Source: a virus. From it: a stretch of 53,443 nt of DNA. The notes below the pieces were generated by a model. It was not told where the DNA came from. It did no database searches and was given only the letters and a program-made list of their open reading frames with translations. The stretch is from positions 1-53,443 of IMG/VR virus record IMGVR_UViG_3300025446_000009. The stretch is one strand, 5' to 3'. Both the position numbers and the translations under genes were made by a program. Below are positions 1-6,861 of the stretch, one piece after another (position 1 is the stretch's first letter; each line of letters starts with the position of its first letter).

Positions 1-130
1 GGCTGCACCGGGCTGACGACGCTGGACCTGCCCGCCGCCACCTGGGTCTATGCGAGCGGCTGCACCGGGCTGACGACGCTGGACCTGCCCGCCGCCACCG
101 AGGTCGATGCGAGCGGCTGCACCGGGCTTC
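1..130 (+). repeat. 57-nt tandem repeat coding LRR units
   Basis: Units begin at 1, 58 and 115. The first two are almost identical, differing only in the codons after the PAAT motif, and the third diverges after about 15 bases. The near-identity points to recent unit duplication. The array continues off the left edge, so copy number is unknown. Confidence 0.85.
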
Positions 131-363
131 CCGGCTTCATCCACGGCGGCATCGACAGCCGTAGGTACAGTTTCGACAGCTTTCTAATGCGCGGGCAGCG
201 TCGCGTTTTCGCCGGCTGCCGGAACTATAATCTAGCCGAAGCCCTGGAGCACTGGGGTCCTGGCGGCGCGAGCGACCGGCCTGACTGCCTGCGAATCGTC
301 GAGAAGATCATTGCGCTCGCGGCGAACATGGCGCGGGCTGGCGGGGAGGCGGTCGATGGGTAA
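1..363 (+). CDS. Leucine-rich-repeat protein, C-terminal part (5' end outside window)
   Basis: The open frame runs in from the left edge and stops at TAA 361-363. The first ~45 residues are two near-identical copies and the start of a third of a 19-residue LRR unit (ASGCTGLTTLDLPAAT followed by two or three variable residues). The last ~75 residues are non-repetitive, with a CRNY...AEALEHWG stretch. Similar LRR-plus-tail proteins occur in phage early regions, presumably as protein-interaction scaffolds; that role is inferred. The stop overlaps the ATG of the next gene by 8 bases, so it belongs to the same operon. Confidence 0.7.
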   Translation, partial: GCTGLTTLDLPAATWVYASGCTGLTTLDLPAATEVDASGCTGLPGFIHGGIDSRRYSFDSFLMRGQRRVFAGCRNYNLAEALEHWGPGGASDRPDCLRIVEKIIALAANMARAGGEAVDG

Positions 364-571
364 GCTGTCAGCCTGGGAAGTGCGCCGCGCCATCGAGCAA
401 CTCGCCGACGTGCATGCCTTCCTGTATTCGCTGCGCGGGTCGGCGCACCTTGATCCAGGCAGGCTTGGCGTTGCGCTGGCCTTCGTGAAAATGCCGCGCG
501 ACATGCTGCTGCGTGCGTCCGTGGTGGACGTGGAAATCGAGCCGCAGCCTACACCGGAGACAGTCACATGA
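356..571 (+). CDS. Hypothetical protein, 71 aa
   Basis: The ATG at 356 overlaps the stop of the LRR gene (ATGGGTAA), and the gene ends in the ATGA overlap with the next start. A longer frame exists from TTG 311, but the ATG in the overlap is preferred. The protein starts MGKLSAWEVRRAIEQL and looks like a small soluble alpha/beta protein. No family is recognised. Context is an early phage operon of short overlapping genes. Confidence 0.6.
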   Translation: MGKLSAWEVRRAIEQLADVHAFLYSLRGSAHLDPGRLGVALAFVKMPRDMLLRASVVDVEIEPQPTPETVT

Positions 572-834
572 ATGACGATCTCGCCATCCCCGAGCGGCCG
601 CCGCCGGCATACGATCCCACATTCGCCGCCTCATACCCCAGGCAGGCCAAGCCCATCCCTCACCCCGAGCGCATCCAAGGCCCAGCGCGGACCAGCGATC
701 CGGGGGTGCGGGGCATCATCATCGGCCTCGCGATCTTCACCACCGCAGTCTGGATTGTCGGCGCGGCGCTGCTGGCGACGGTCGCGTGGGTAGGATTGCC
801 GAAGCTGCTGCATTGGTTGGGAGGGTTGCCGTGA
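568..834 (+). CDS. Small single-pass membrane protein, 88 aa
   Basis: The start overlaps the previous stop as ATGA. Residues 1-45 are Pro-rich and hydrophilic (PERPPPAYDP), followed by one long hydrophobic stretch, roughly residues 48-75 (GIIIGLAIFTTAVWIVGAAL), and a short tail. This suggests an inner-membrane protein with a cytoplasmic Pro-rich N-terminus. The function is unknown. Confidence 0.6.
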   Translation: MNDDLAIPERPPPAYDPTFAASYPRQAKPIPHPERIQGPARTSDPGVRGIIIGLAIFTTAVWIVGAALLATVAWVGLPKLLHWLGGLP

Positions 835-993
835 GCGACCATGAACAGGAAGCGCCGCATGGCCGAGCATCGAAAGGGAGCTGACGGCTGCGGGGGATGG
901 CGTGGGTGACAAACATTAGTTCTGTGATCTGCGCACATCCAGCTTGCGCCCTGCTCGCCGTGATTCTGCGCGGTAGGGCGGGGGGAGGGGAGA
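835..993 (+). other. Short gap with only doubtful mini-ORFs
   Basis: A GTG at 831 (GTGA overlap) opens 17 codons ending at 884. An ATG at 897 opens 34 codons ending at 1001, overlapping the next gene. Neither has recognisable protein character. A purine-rich ribosome-binding stretch (GGGGGGAGGGGAG) lies just before ATG 994. I would not call a gene here. Confidence 0.3.
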
Positions 994-1293
994 ATGGCTG
1001 ACTGGACCCCGCCAAATGCGATGGTGGAGAGGGTGGCGCGGGCGATCTGCCGAGCGCATTTTTTGCGGCGCGGTTGCCTGCCTGAGGACACGCCACAGAC
1101 AGTCGATGATCTTTGGCCGGTGTTTCGTGAGGCCGCGATTGACGCCCTCGCCGCGATCCCGCTCGCGGAGGCGATGCAAGCTCTCGGTTGGCTGTTGGAG
1201 CTTGTCGAGGAAGGCTACGACGAAGAAGAGCCGTCCATTGTCAATGCCCGCGCGCTGATGGCGCGGATGGGGGAGAAGGAAGATGGCGACTGA
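994..1293 (+). CDS. Hypothetical phage protein, 99 aa
   Basis: The ATG has a strong purine-rich Shine-Dalgarno. The protein is acidic and helical: an N-terminal VERVARAICRAHF stretch, then ALAAIPLAEAMQALGWLLELVEEGYDEE. Proteins of this shape (an AR-AIC helix followed by an acidic tail) are common, unnamed members of phage early regions. It overlaps the next gene by 11 bases, suggesting translational coupling. Confidence 0.65.
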   Translation: MADWTPPNAMVERVARAICRAHFLRRGCLPEDTPQTVDDLWPVFREAAIDALAAIPLAEAMQALGWLLELVEEGYDEEEPSIVNARALMARMGEKEDGD

Positions 1294-1516
1294 AATCAAA
1301 GCCGACGAAGCAATCCTTTGGCTTCGAAGCTATCATGCGGAGACCGTGTGCCTAGCGCTTGAGGGGTTCGGTCTTTGGCGCGACTTTGCCGAATGTTGCT
1401 CAAACATCGCCGGTGAAGACGGCTGGTCCAAGGCGCCGCAGGCCGTCAGAGATTCGCATCAACGCCTTGCTACGCGCATCGCTGAAATCCGCAAGTTGCT
1501 AGAAGACAGAAATTGA
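1283..1516 (+). CDS. Hypothetical protein, 77 aa
   Basis: It begins inside the end of the previous gene (11-base overlap) and stops at TGA 1514-1516, sharing a base with the next ATG. The product is a helical protein (MATEIKADEAILWLRSYHAE) with a paired Cys (ECCSN) near the middle. No family is recognised. Confidence 0.6.
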   Translation: MATEIKADEAILWLRSYHAETVCLALEGFGLWRDFAECCSNIAGEDGWSKAPQAVRDSHQRLATRIAEIRKLLEDRN

Positions 1517-1737
1517 TGCCTGACCCCGCGACGATCCTGATGGTGGTGGTGCTGGGCATCCCGCGCGCCGGCGACATCGACTCGTATCGGGTCGACGAAC
1601 GCACTGCGGCGCAGTGCGAGCAGCGCCGGGCGGCTGCCAAGCGGGACATGCGCGCGACACACACGCGGGGCTGGGCGACGTGTGAGGCGCCGGATGCGAT
1701 GGTGCCAGTGCCACCGATGGAAAGGACGAGGCGATGA
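1516..1737 (+). CDS. Hypothetical protein with hydrophobic N-terminus, 73 aa
   Basis: The start is set at ATG 1516, which shares its A with the preceding TGA (TGATG). The first ~20 residues (PATILMVVVLGIPRAG) are hydrophobic and could be a weak membrane anchor. The rest is Arg/Ala rich. It ends overlapping the MazG-like gene by 4 bases. The function is unknown. Confidence 0.5.
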   Translation: MPDPATILMVVVLGIPRAGDIDSYRVDERTAAQCEQRRAAAKRDMRATHTRGWATCEAPDAMVPVPPMERTRR

Positions 1738-2015
1738 AGCCAGAATACCGCCCGGTCAGCATCGACCAGAAACTCGGCTATCTTGTGGAGGAGTGCGGCG
1801 AAGTATTGCAAGCAGTGGGTAAGACTCAGCGCTGGGGACTCGAAAGTTTCAACCCCGAGCCGGGCGCCAGCCGAGAGACAAATCGCGAGTGGATTTTGCG
1901 CGAGTTGACCGATCTGGAGCAGGCGATCGAGTTCGTGCGCTGGGCGTTGGATGGTTCGATGGATGAAGCTGCGCCCACCCTCTCCCCGCCAGCCAAGCCG
2001 CAACCGCCGCGATGA
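1734..2015 (+). CDS. MazG-like nucleotide pyrophosphohydrolase, 93 aa
   Basis: This is an all-alpha NTP pyrophosphatase-like protein. The metal-binding EExxE-type motif is seen in LVEECGEVLQAVGK (residues ~17-30), with the partner acidic helix LRELTDLEQAIEFV (~55-68). Phage MazG-like proteins hydrolyse NTPs or alter alarmone levels during infection; that role is known for the family and inferred here. Length is typical of the short single-domain phage form. It overlaps both neighbours by 4 bases in the early operon. Confidence 0.75.
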   Translation: MKPEYRPVSIDQKLGYLVEECGEVLQAVGKTQRWGLESFNPEPGASRETNREWILRELTDLEQAIEFVRWALDGSMDEAAPTLSPPAKPQPPR

Positions 2016-2659
2016 AAAGCAACCGAGCGTCCACCAGCGACTTCATCCTTGCCGCGCGCTGCCCGTCCGCGATCAAGCCGCAGACCTTCGGGACATGGCA
2101 GATACAGCGGCTTCCGGATCGGCGCCGCTGGCCGATCTCGCGCGAAACAATCCAGGCCAAGTTCGGATTCCCCACCGTCACTCGCCTCTGCAAATTCAGC
2201 GAGGCGACTATCCATCAGGAGGTCGGCGACACCGTGATGGAGGACGGGTTGGTCGAACTGCGCCGCCACCTCCCGATCTGGCGCCATGCGAGCGGGCGCG
2301 TGCTCATCACTGGCCTCGGCCTCGGCTGCGTAGTGCGCGGGTTGCTGCTCAAGCCCGAAGTTGAACAGATCGACGTGGTCGAGATCGATGTCCAGATCAT
2401 CGGAATCGTCGGCAGCACAATTACCGACCCGCGCGTGCGGGTCCACCGCGGCGACGCGCTGACGCTCCCGTGGGGCAAAGATGATCGCTGGGACTATGCT
2501 TGGCATGACATCTTCTGTTCCAAGCATCTGAGCTTGGTGCAGCATCATTCAAAGCTGGTCGTGCGGTATTGGGATCAGTGCCAGGTGCAGGGCTTCTGGG
2601 GCGCGGGTGCTCGGTTCATGCGGGACCGTGCGCCGAAGGGACGGATGATCGCCGCCTAA
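2012..2659 (+). CDS. SAM-dependent methyltransferase / spermidine-synthase-like protein, 215 aa
   Basis: A Rossmann-fold SAM-binding core is visible. The glycine loop RVLITGLGLG is at residues ~96-105, the acidic residues ending strand 2 (DVVEID) at ~121-126, and RGDAL at ~147-150. The arrangement is that of spermidine synthase-like or class I methyltransferases. The substrate cannot be told. It is the last gene of the left plus-strand operon, and its TAA overlaps the stop of the convergent gene. Unlike the three DNA methyltransferases nearby it is intact. Confidence 0.65.
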   Translation: MKSNRASTSDFILAARCPSAIKPQTFGTWQIQRLPDRRRWPISRETIQAKFGFPTVTRLCKFSEATIHQEVGDTVMEDGLVELRRHLPIWRHASGRVLITGLGLGCVVRGLLLKPEVEQIDVVEIDVQIIGIVGSTITDPRVRVHRGDALTLPWGKDDRWDYAWHDIFCSKHLSLVQHHSKLVVRYWDQCQVQGFWGAGARFMRDRAPKGRMIAA

Positions 2660-2847
2660 CCACGAAACGCTAACACCGCCGCCACCACGACAGCAATGAC
2701 CCCCAGGACCAGCGCCGCCCCACCCCACCACGGCGTCCCCTGCGGCGCGTCGTCAGGCTCGACCTGCGCCATATCCGACTGCACGGCCAGGAAGTCGCCC
2801 GCGTCTTGATCGGGGTGGCGTGGGGAGAGGCCGAAGTGACGGGTCAT
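2656..2847 (-). CDS. Small membrane-anchored protein, 63 aa
   Basis: The start is placed at ATG 2847, in an ATGA overlap with the gene upstream; an in-frame GTG at 2886 is less likely. The N-terminal ~40 residues are acidic and polar, then one C-terminal transmembrane segment (GGAALVLGVIAVVVAAVLAF). It ends with TAG convergent with the methyltransferase gene. The function is unknown. Confidence 0.55.
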   Translation of the reverse strand: MTRHFGLSPRHPDQDAGDFLAVQSDMAQVEPDDAPQGTPWWGGAALVLGVIAVVVAAVLAFRG

Positions 2848-3104
2848 GCTGCCAAGGCCCGGAGCATCGACCGGCAATGGCCGCACGTCACGAAACGATC
2901 TGTGAGCGTCCAGGTCTGCGTCTTCATGTTAATTGCTCTCGGCGGCTCAAAACACAGCGCCGATACGTCACCGTTCTCATTAATCTTCGCAGCCTTGTGG
3001 ACCTTGCGGCGTTTCGGTGCTGGTCCAGGAATCCCGCCGTCGCTCACGCCGCACCGCCCGGCAGCAACGCTGTGGCTCGGAAGTTTGCTGCGGTCATCCA
3101 ACAT
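2844..3104 (-). CDS. Hypothetical small basic protein with single CxxC, 86 aa
   Basis: The start is taken at ATG 3104, directly preceded by GAGGAGA. The frame stays open to GTG 3161, but that extension is Pro/His low-complexity. A Lys/Arg patch (PKRRKVHKAA) lies mid-protein and a CGHC motif near the C-terminus could hold a metal with other ligands. It couples to the membrane protein downstream by an ATGA overlap. No family is recognised. Confidence 0.5.
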   Translation of the reverse strand: MLDDRSKLPSHSVAAGRCGVSDGGIPGPAPKRRKVHKAAKINENGDVSALCFEPPRAINMKTQTWTLTDRFVTCGHCRSMLRALAA

Positions 3105-3185
3105 TCTCCTCGAACAGGTCGGCGGTGCGTGGGGCGGGTGGGGCGGGGCGGTGGAGGGCACCAGCGCGGAGCATCAGTCCGCAGC

Positions 3186-3968
3186 TTACATAAATAGGTC
3201 AGGCGCATTGTCCTCTGCCGCCGCGAGATTGCGACATGCCACCTGCCAGTATGCTTCTTTCAGTTCGACACCGACAAACTTGCGCCGCTGTTTTAAGGCG
3301 ACGAAGCCTTCTGAGCCGATGCCCATGAACGGTGATAGGACGATATCGCCGGGGTTGGACCAGAGCAGGGTTGCACGTTCGATCAGGTCCAGCTGTAGGG
3401 GACAAAGGTGGCGCTCATCCTTGTCCTCGCGTGCCACCGCGACATTGAGCGTGTTCGTTTGCCGGATATCCATCCACACCGGCGATGCCCATTGCTGCCA
3501 CCGTTCGACGGGAAATTTGGCGCTGTCTTGGCCGACTGGTTCGGTATTCTCGCCGGGCGCACGGAACACCAGAAGATAGTCGGGCATTCCGGTGCGCGAG
3601 CGGGTGCTGTCCTTCTGCAACTGCTTGTAGAGCAGACCCAGCGCCTTCGTGCGCGTCATCTCGACAACAGGGTCCTTCCAGATCGTCACGCGCGAGTGCA
3701 GGACCCAGCCGGCCGCTTGGTGCGCGCGGATGATATCACCAGACAAGTCCTTGATGCCGATCAGACCGTCTTTCCATTTCTGTAAGGGTAGGTCCGAGCA
3801 ATGGACGGCGGATAACCGCCCCGGCTTCGTAACGCGCGCGAGTTGCGTCAGCAGGAATCCATAATGGCGGATGAACTCGCCGTCGTCCGTGCTGTTGCCC
3901 ATATCCGCTTCGGAGTCGGAGTAGCAGAACAGGTTGGAGAATGGCGGCGAGTAGACAGAGAAGCCCAC
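3186..3968 (-). CDS. DNA N4-cytosine/N6-adenine methyltransferase, main body (260 aa from GTG)
   Basis: This is a beta-class DNA methyltransferase. The catalytic SPPF motif lies near the N-terminus (YSPPFSNL) and the SAM-binding motif near the C-terminus (DIVLSPFMGIGSEGF, then FVGVEL and YWQVACRNL). This is the order IV...I known for the class, and SPP[FY] favours N4-cytosine. The gene originally began further upstream: translating back in the same frame gives a TAG at 3984-3986 and then a clearly homologous N-terminus to ATG 4064 (next entry). What remains could be made by re-initiation at GTG 3968, five codons after the TAG. The role would be protection from host restriction. Confidence 0.8.
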   Translation of the reverse strand: MGFSVYSPPFSNLFCYSDSEADMGNSTDDGEFIRHYGFLLTQLARVTKPGRLSAVHCSDLPLQKWKDGLIGIKDLSGDIIRAHQAAGWVLHSRVTIWKDPVVEMTRTKALGLLYKQLQKDSTRSRTGMPDYLLVFRAPGENTEPVGQDSAKFPVERWQQWASPVWMDIRQTNTLNVAVAREDKDERHLCPLQLDLIERATLLWSNPGDIVLSPFMGIGSEGFVALKQRRKFVGVELKEAYWQVACRNLAAAEDNAPDLFM

Positions 3969-3983
3969 CGACCTGTCCGGCAG

Positions 3984-4064
3984 CTACCGCACCAGATCAA
4001 CACAATCTGCGTGGTAGGCCGCGAAATTCTCTCCATGCAGTTCGTTCAGGCAGCGCACAGCCAT
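3984..4064 (-). pseudogene. N-terminal 26 codons of the DNA methyltransferase, cut off by in-frame TAG
   Basis: ATG 4064 has a good ribosome-binding site (AAGGAAGG, ~9 nt upstream) and starts inside the helicase gene's 3' end. It encodes MAVRCLNELHGENFAAYHAD and on to DLVR, then TAG (3986-3984), then LPDRSVGFSVYSPPF in the same frame. Family members have an unbroken sequence here, and a glutamine (CAG) would fit the position. One C-to-T change explains it. Either the gene is inactivated, the TAG is read through, or a shorter protein is made. Confidence 0.75.
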
Positions 4065-5461
4065 GTCGGCAACCTTCCTTCATGTTTTGGGTTGTAGGCA
4101 ACGCGGGTCCGATGCTCGGTCCCGAAGTTCCGCCGCGTCGCCGCGCGCATGGCGGCTTTCATCTCGGCATGCCCTTCCGCCTTGCGGTCTATTACGCGCC
4201 CAATCTGGTCTTCGCCTTCCGCCACGATAATATGCACGTTGACGGGCCGCAGCTGGCCGAAGCGCCAGCATCGGCGCACGGCCTGATACCAGGATTCGTA
4301 AGAGAAGGACCGACCGACGAACAGCATATTTGCGCAGTGTTGCATGTTGAGACCATAGCCGCAGATGGACGACTTCGTGACCAGCGGCGACGCCTCGCCG
4401 TTGAGAAACGCCAGGATTGCGGCCTCTTTCTTTTCGGCAGGCATTGAACCGCGGACCTCGACAGCGTGCGGGATGGCGCGGCGGATCGCATCGGCTTCAT
4501 GGTCAATGTCAACCCAGATCAGCCAAGGTTCCGTGCTCTCGCCCACGATATGCTGCGCTGCTTCGGCTCGCGCCTTGGTAGTCTGACGCTTCAAGTCGTG
4601 GATCGCCGTCGCGCTCACATCGAAGCCAAACAGCCCATCGGTCGGGATAATGGATGACGACGCGCGGTGTCGAACCACATTCATCGGCGGCAAGACGAAC
4701 CGCGAGCCGTCGAACCCCATATCTTCCGGGCTTTCCGCCATCACGGCCCATGAGGCGCACCAGTCCCAAAACGACTCGACGGCGTGACCTTTGAGGCGCC
4801 ATACGCCGGTGTCATTGCTGTCGTTGATGAACCACCGCACTAGCATTTCAGCCTGCGACATGACGCCAAGGAATTCGGCATGTGTGCCAAGCTCGATATG
4901 ATCGTTCGGCGCTGGCGTCGCGGTAGCGGCGAGACGGAAGGGCGTATCGGCAAAGGCATTGATCAGTGCGCGGGTCGTTTTCCCCATAAAACTTTTGAGG
5001 ATACTCGACTCGTCCAACACCACGCATCCGAACACTGATGGGTCCAATTTATCGAGCCGATCATAGTTGCAGATGTTGATGCCGCACTCGACTTCGGAAG
5101 CATCCCGCACCACGCGCGCCGAATAGCCGAACCGCTTGGCCTCGCGCTCAATCTGTCGCGCCACGGCGAGAGGCGTCAGGATCAGCGATTTGCCGTTCGT
5201 ATGGTCGCCGGCCTGATAGGCAAACTCCAATTCGCAGATCGTCTTGCCAAGGCCGGTATCGAGAAACAATGCCGCGCGCCCGCGACGTAGGCAGAACTCA
5301 GTCGCAGCCTTCTGAAAGTCGAATAGTGCCGAGTTGCACGCCCACGGCTCCATGCCACAGGACGCTGCGGTTGGCGCCTTGCTTGCGAGAAAGGCGGTGT
5401 ATTCATCCATTGTGTCATTCCCGTGACGCAGCGTCGCCGCCCCAATCCGTTCAACGCGCAT
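4046..5461 (-). CDS. SNF2/DEAD-box-like ATP-dependent helicase, 471 aa
   Basis: This is a superfamily 2 helicase. Walker A is DTGLGKT (residues 68-74), the Walker B/DEAH variant is VVLDESS (148-153), motif III is AATATPAP (178-185) and the motif VI region is QAVRRCWRFGQ near the C-terminus. ATG 5461 has a strong AGGAGG four bases upstream; an internal ATG 5410 (MDEYTAFLAS) also matches usual family starts. The extra first residues MRVERIGAATL resemble the start of a phage DNA methyltransferase. The likely role is DNA remodelling in replication or recombination. Confidence 0.85.
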   Translation of the reverse strand: MRVERIGAATLRHGNDTMDEYTAFLASKAPTAASCGMEPWACNSALFDFQKAATEFCLRRGRAALFLDTGLGKTICELEFAYQAGDHTNGKSLILTPLAVARQIEREAKRFGYSARVVRDASEVECGINICNYDRLDKLDPSVFGCVVLDESSILKSFMGKTTRALINAFADTPFRLAATATPAPNDHIELGTHAEFLGVMSQAEMLVRWFINDSNDTGVWRLKGHAVESFWDWCASWAVMAESPEDMGFDGSRFVLPPMNVVRHRASSSIIPTDGLFGFDVSATAIHDLKRQTTKARAEAAQHIVGESTEPWLIWVDIDHEADAIRRAIPHAVEVRGSMPAEKKEAAILAFLNGEASPLVTKSSICGYGLNMQHCANMLFVGRSFSYESWYQAVRRCWRFGQLRPVNVHIIVAEGEDQIGRVIDRKAEGHAEMKAAMRAATRRNFGTEHRTRVAYNPKHEGRLPTWLCAA

Positions 5462-5575
5462 ACCGCCTCCTACGTCGCCCGAGCGCGCGGCGATCGAGGA
5501 CGCGGGTCATGCCGGACCCGAACCGACAGGTGCGCTCTCGTCCATCGGCATTCCAGCCGGTCATCCCAGCCGTTC

Positions 5576-5743
5576 TTAGCCAAGAAAGCCATACATCCAA
5601 AGCAAGATGAAATATGAGCCACCTACAGCCGCTACCATAGCACCGAATGCTATAAGCCACAGCGTTCCAGATTGGCAGACATAAGCACGATGAGCGAGCC
5701 AGAACCAGCAACCCATAAGCAAGGCAAACCACCCAAGCGCCAC
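5576..5743 (-). CDS. Two-TM membrane peptide, 55 aa
   Basis: GTG 5743 has a consensus GGAGGA 5 nt upstream. Two hydrophobic segments are present (ALGWFALLMGCWFWLAH, then a second ending in VGGSYFILLWMYGFL). The frame is open further upstream, but only through the tRNA gene. The 5' leader carries a 12-base duplication (GAGATCGTGGAG) that repeats both the Shine-Dalgarno and a GTG, giving alternative in-frame starts. The function is unknown; small size and two TMs would fit a holin or membrane accessory protein. Confidence 0.5.
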   Translation of the reverse strand: MALGWFALLMGCWFWLAHRAYVCQSGTLWLIAFGAMVAAVGGSYFILLWMYGFLG

Positions 5744-5784
5744 GATCTCCTCCACGATCTCCTCCACGATCTCGGCCGCGATCT

Positions 5785-5858
5785 TGGCTGCCCCGCGAGG
5801 ATTCGAACCTCGGTTGCCGCAGTCAAAGTGCATGGTCCTACCGCTAGACGACGGGGCA
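5785..5858 (-). tRNA. tRNA-Gln(UUG), 74 nt with encoded CCA
   Basis: A full cloverleaf can be drawn. The acceptor stem TGCCCCG pairs with CGGGGCA, the D-arm is GTCT...GGAC, the anticodon loop is CTTTGAC with anticodon TTG, a 4-nt variable region follows, and the T-arm is CGAGG-TTCGAAT-CCTCG with discriminator G73 and genomic CCA. U1-A72 and G73 match known glutaminyl-tRNA synthetase identity elements. The anticodon stem has one mismatch (A27 with G43) and a U-G pair. It lies between the two TAG-interrupted DNA methyltransferase genes. Confidence 0.9.
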
Positions 5859-5867
5859 TTGCGCACG

Positions 5868-6044
5868 TCACTTCCCCGCTCCACACGCCGCCGGCTTCTT
5901 CAGCGCCATCCAGTCCGCCAGCCCGGTGATCCCAAGCTGCTCGGTCGTGCCAACCGTGCCCGCCACAGCGCCGATCATGGTCACGGTGGGGACGACGGCG
6001 GGGCCGCAGGAGGTCAGGGCGAGGAGGAGGATCACGCTGCGCAT
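5868..6044 (-). CDS. Small lipoprotein, 58 aa
   Basis: ATG 6044 lies inside the 3' end of the C5 methyltransferase gene (13-base overlap). Residues 1-13 form a lipoprotein signal, MRSVILLLALTSC, with Cys 13 as the probable lipidated residue. The mature part is short with a Gly/Thr-rich stretch and a C-terminal KKPAACGAGK. It probably sits in the periplasmic face of a membrane. The function is unknown. Confidence 0.6.
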   Translation of the reverse strand: MRSVILLLALTSCGPAVVPTVTMIGAVAGTVGTTEQLGITGLADWMALKKPAACGAGK

Positions 6045-6709
6045 GGCCGGAACGTCGCCCCGATGTGCCGGGCCAGCGGGTAAGGGATTTTGGCGATCAT
6101 GGCGCTGGCGGCTTTGCGGGTGGGAGACTTGCTGCTTGTCGTGACGCTGATCGACTCTGGATCGTGCCACCACGTGCCGCCCTGCTTCAGATGGTCGGGC
6201 ACCATTCGGTTGCAGGATATCAACGTGCCATTAGGGCGCCACCCTTTTCCGTCATGCTTAACACCATCTGGCAGAAGATAATGGAACGCCGCCGCCTCCT
6301 CTGGCGTGCTGGCAACGCGCTCGCTCCAATTTCTCGGAGCGCAGGAAGCCTGAGATTTCATCCGCTTGCCGCGCGCCAGAGGCATCAACGCCGGCACATC
6401 CCCCCAAAGATGATACGACCCAAACGCCCACCGCGACCGCCCTACCCAAGGCTGCGCGCCACGCACGTTCTCCACGATCAACGGCACCCGATGCCCCGCT
6501 GCGACCGAAGCCTGAGCCTGTATCCGAAAGCACGCATCGAACAGCGCCGTCAGGTCCGTCAGCATCTTGCCGGACGTATCAGCACGGATCGCAGCCGCCT
6601 TCGCCTTCGCGCGCGTCCATGGCATCGCCATGTAGGAAAATTCCTGGCACGGTGGCGACGCCACGATCAGCGCAGCGTCCTTGAACTGCGCGCCGTGCAG
6701 CGTCAGCAC
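6032..6709 (-). CDS. C5-cytosine DNA methyltransferase, C-terminal catalytic part
   Basis: The catalytic loop is VASPPCQEFSYM (motif IV, PCQ), motif VI is LIVENVRGA (ENV), and the C-terminal motifs end in AKIPYPLARHIG. GTG 6709 is only the first possible start after an in-frame TAG at 6713-6715. Motif I lies upstream in the same frame (next entry). Alone this part lacks SAM binding, so it works only if the TAG is read through or if the two halves assemble. Split C5 methyltransferases are known (M.AquI). Confidence 0.8.
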   Translation of the reverse strand: MLTLHGAQFKDAALIVASPPCQEFSYMAMPWTRAKAKAAAIRADTSGKMLTDLTALFDACFRIQAQASVAAGHRVPLIVENVRGAQPWVGRSRWAFGSYHLWGDVPALMPLARGKRMKSQASCAPRNWSERVASTPEEAAAFHYLLPDGVKHDGKGWRPNGTLISCNRMVPDHLKQGGTWWHDPESISVTTSSKSPTRKAASAMIAKIPYPLARHIGATFRPCAA

Positions 6710-6712
6710 GTC

Positions 6713-6859
6713 CTAGATCACCAGCGTCGCGGGGTAGCGATGCTCGCCATAGACGTGCCGCTCGATGTCGAAACCTACAACTCGGTATCCCTCCGCCAAC
6801 AGTCCTTCCGCCCACCCTCCCAAGCCGCAGTAGAGGTCGATGGCGAGCGGGCGCCCCAC
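6713..6859 (-). pseudogene. C5-cytosine DNA methyltransferase, N-terminal part ending at TAG
   Basis: GTG 6859 follows AAGGGG by 5 bases. The 48 codons encode MGRPLAIDLYCGLGGWAEGL (motif I) and on to HRYPATLVI, then TAG (6715-6713), then DVLTLHGAQF in the same frame. The intact family pattern has glutamine at the TAG. The restored codon would lie in ATCCAGGAC, so the changed base is the inner C of a CCAGG site, a classic position for 5-methylcytosine deamination. Total length with the TAG read through is 275 residues. Confidence 0.75.
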
Positions 6860-6861
6860 CG

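Noticed and set aside
3186-6859. Global reassignment of TAG to glutamine (alternative genetic code)
   Set aside because: TAG is the natural stop of many genes here (for example at 2656, 6862, 7211, 11335, 22999, 25936, 26277, 33932, 52905), followed at once by the next gene's start in several cases, and no tRNA with a CUA anticodon was seen.
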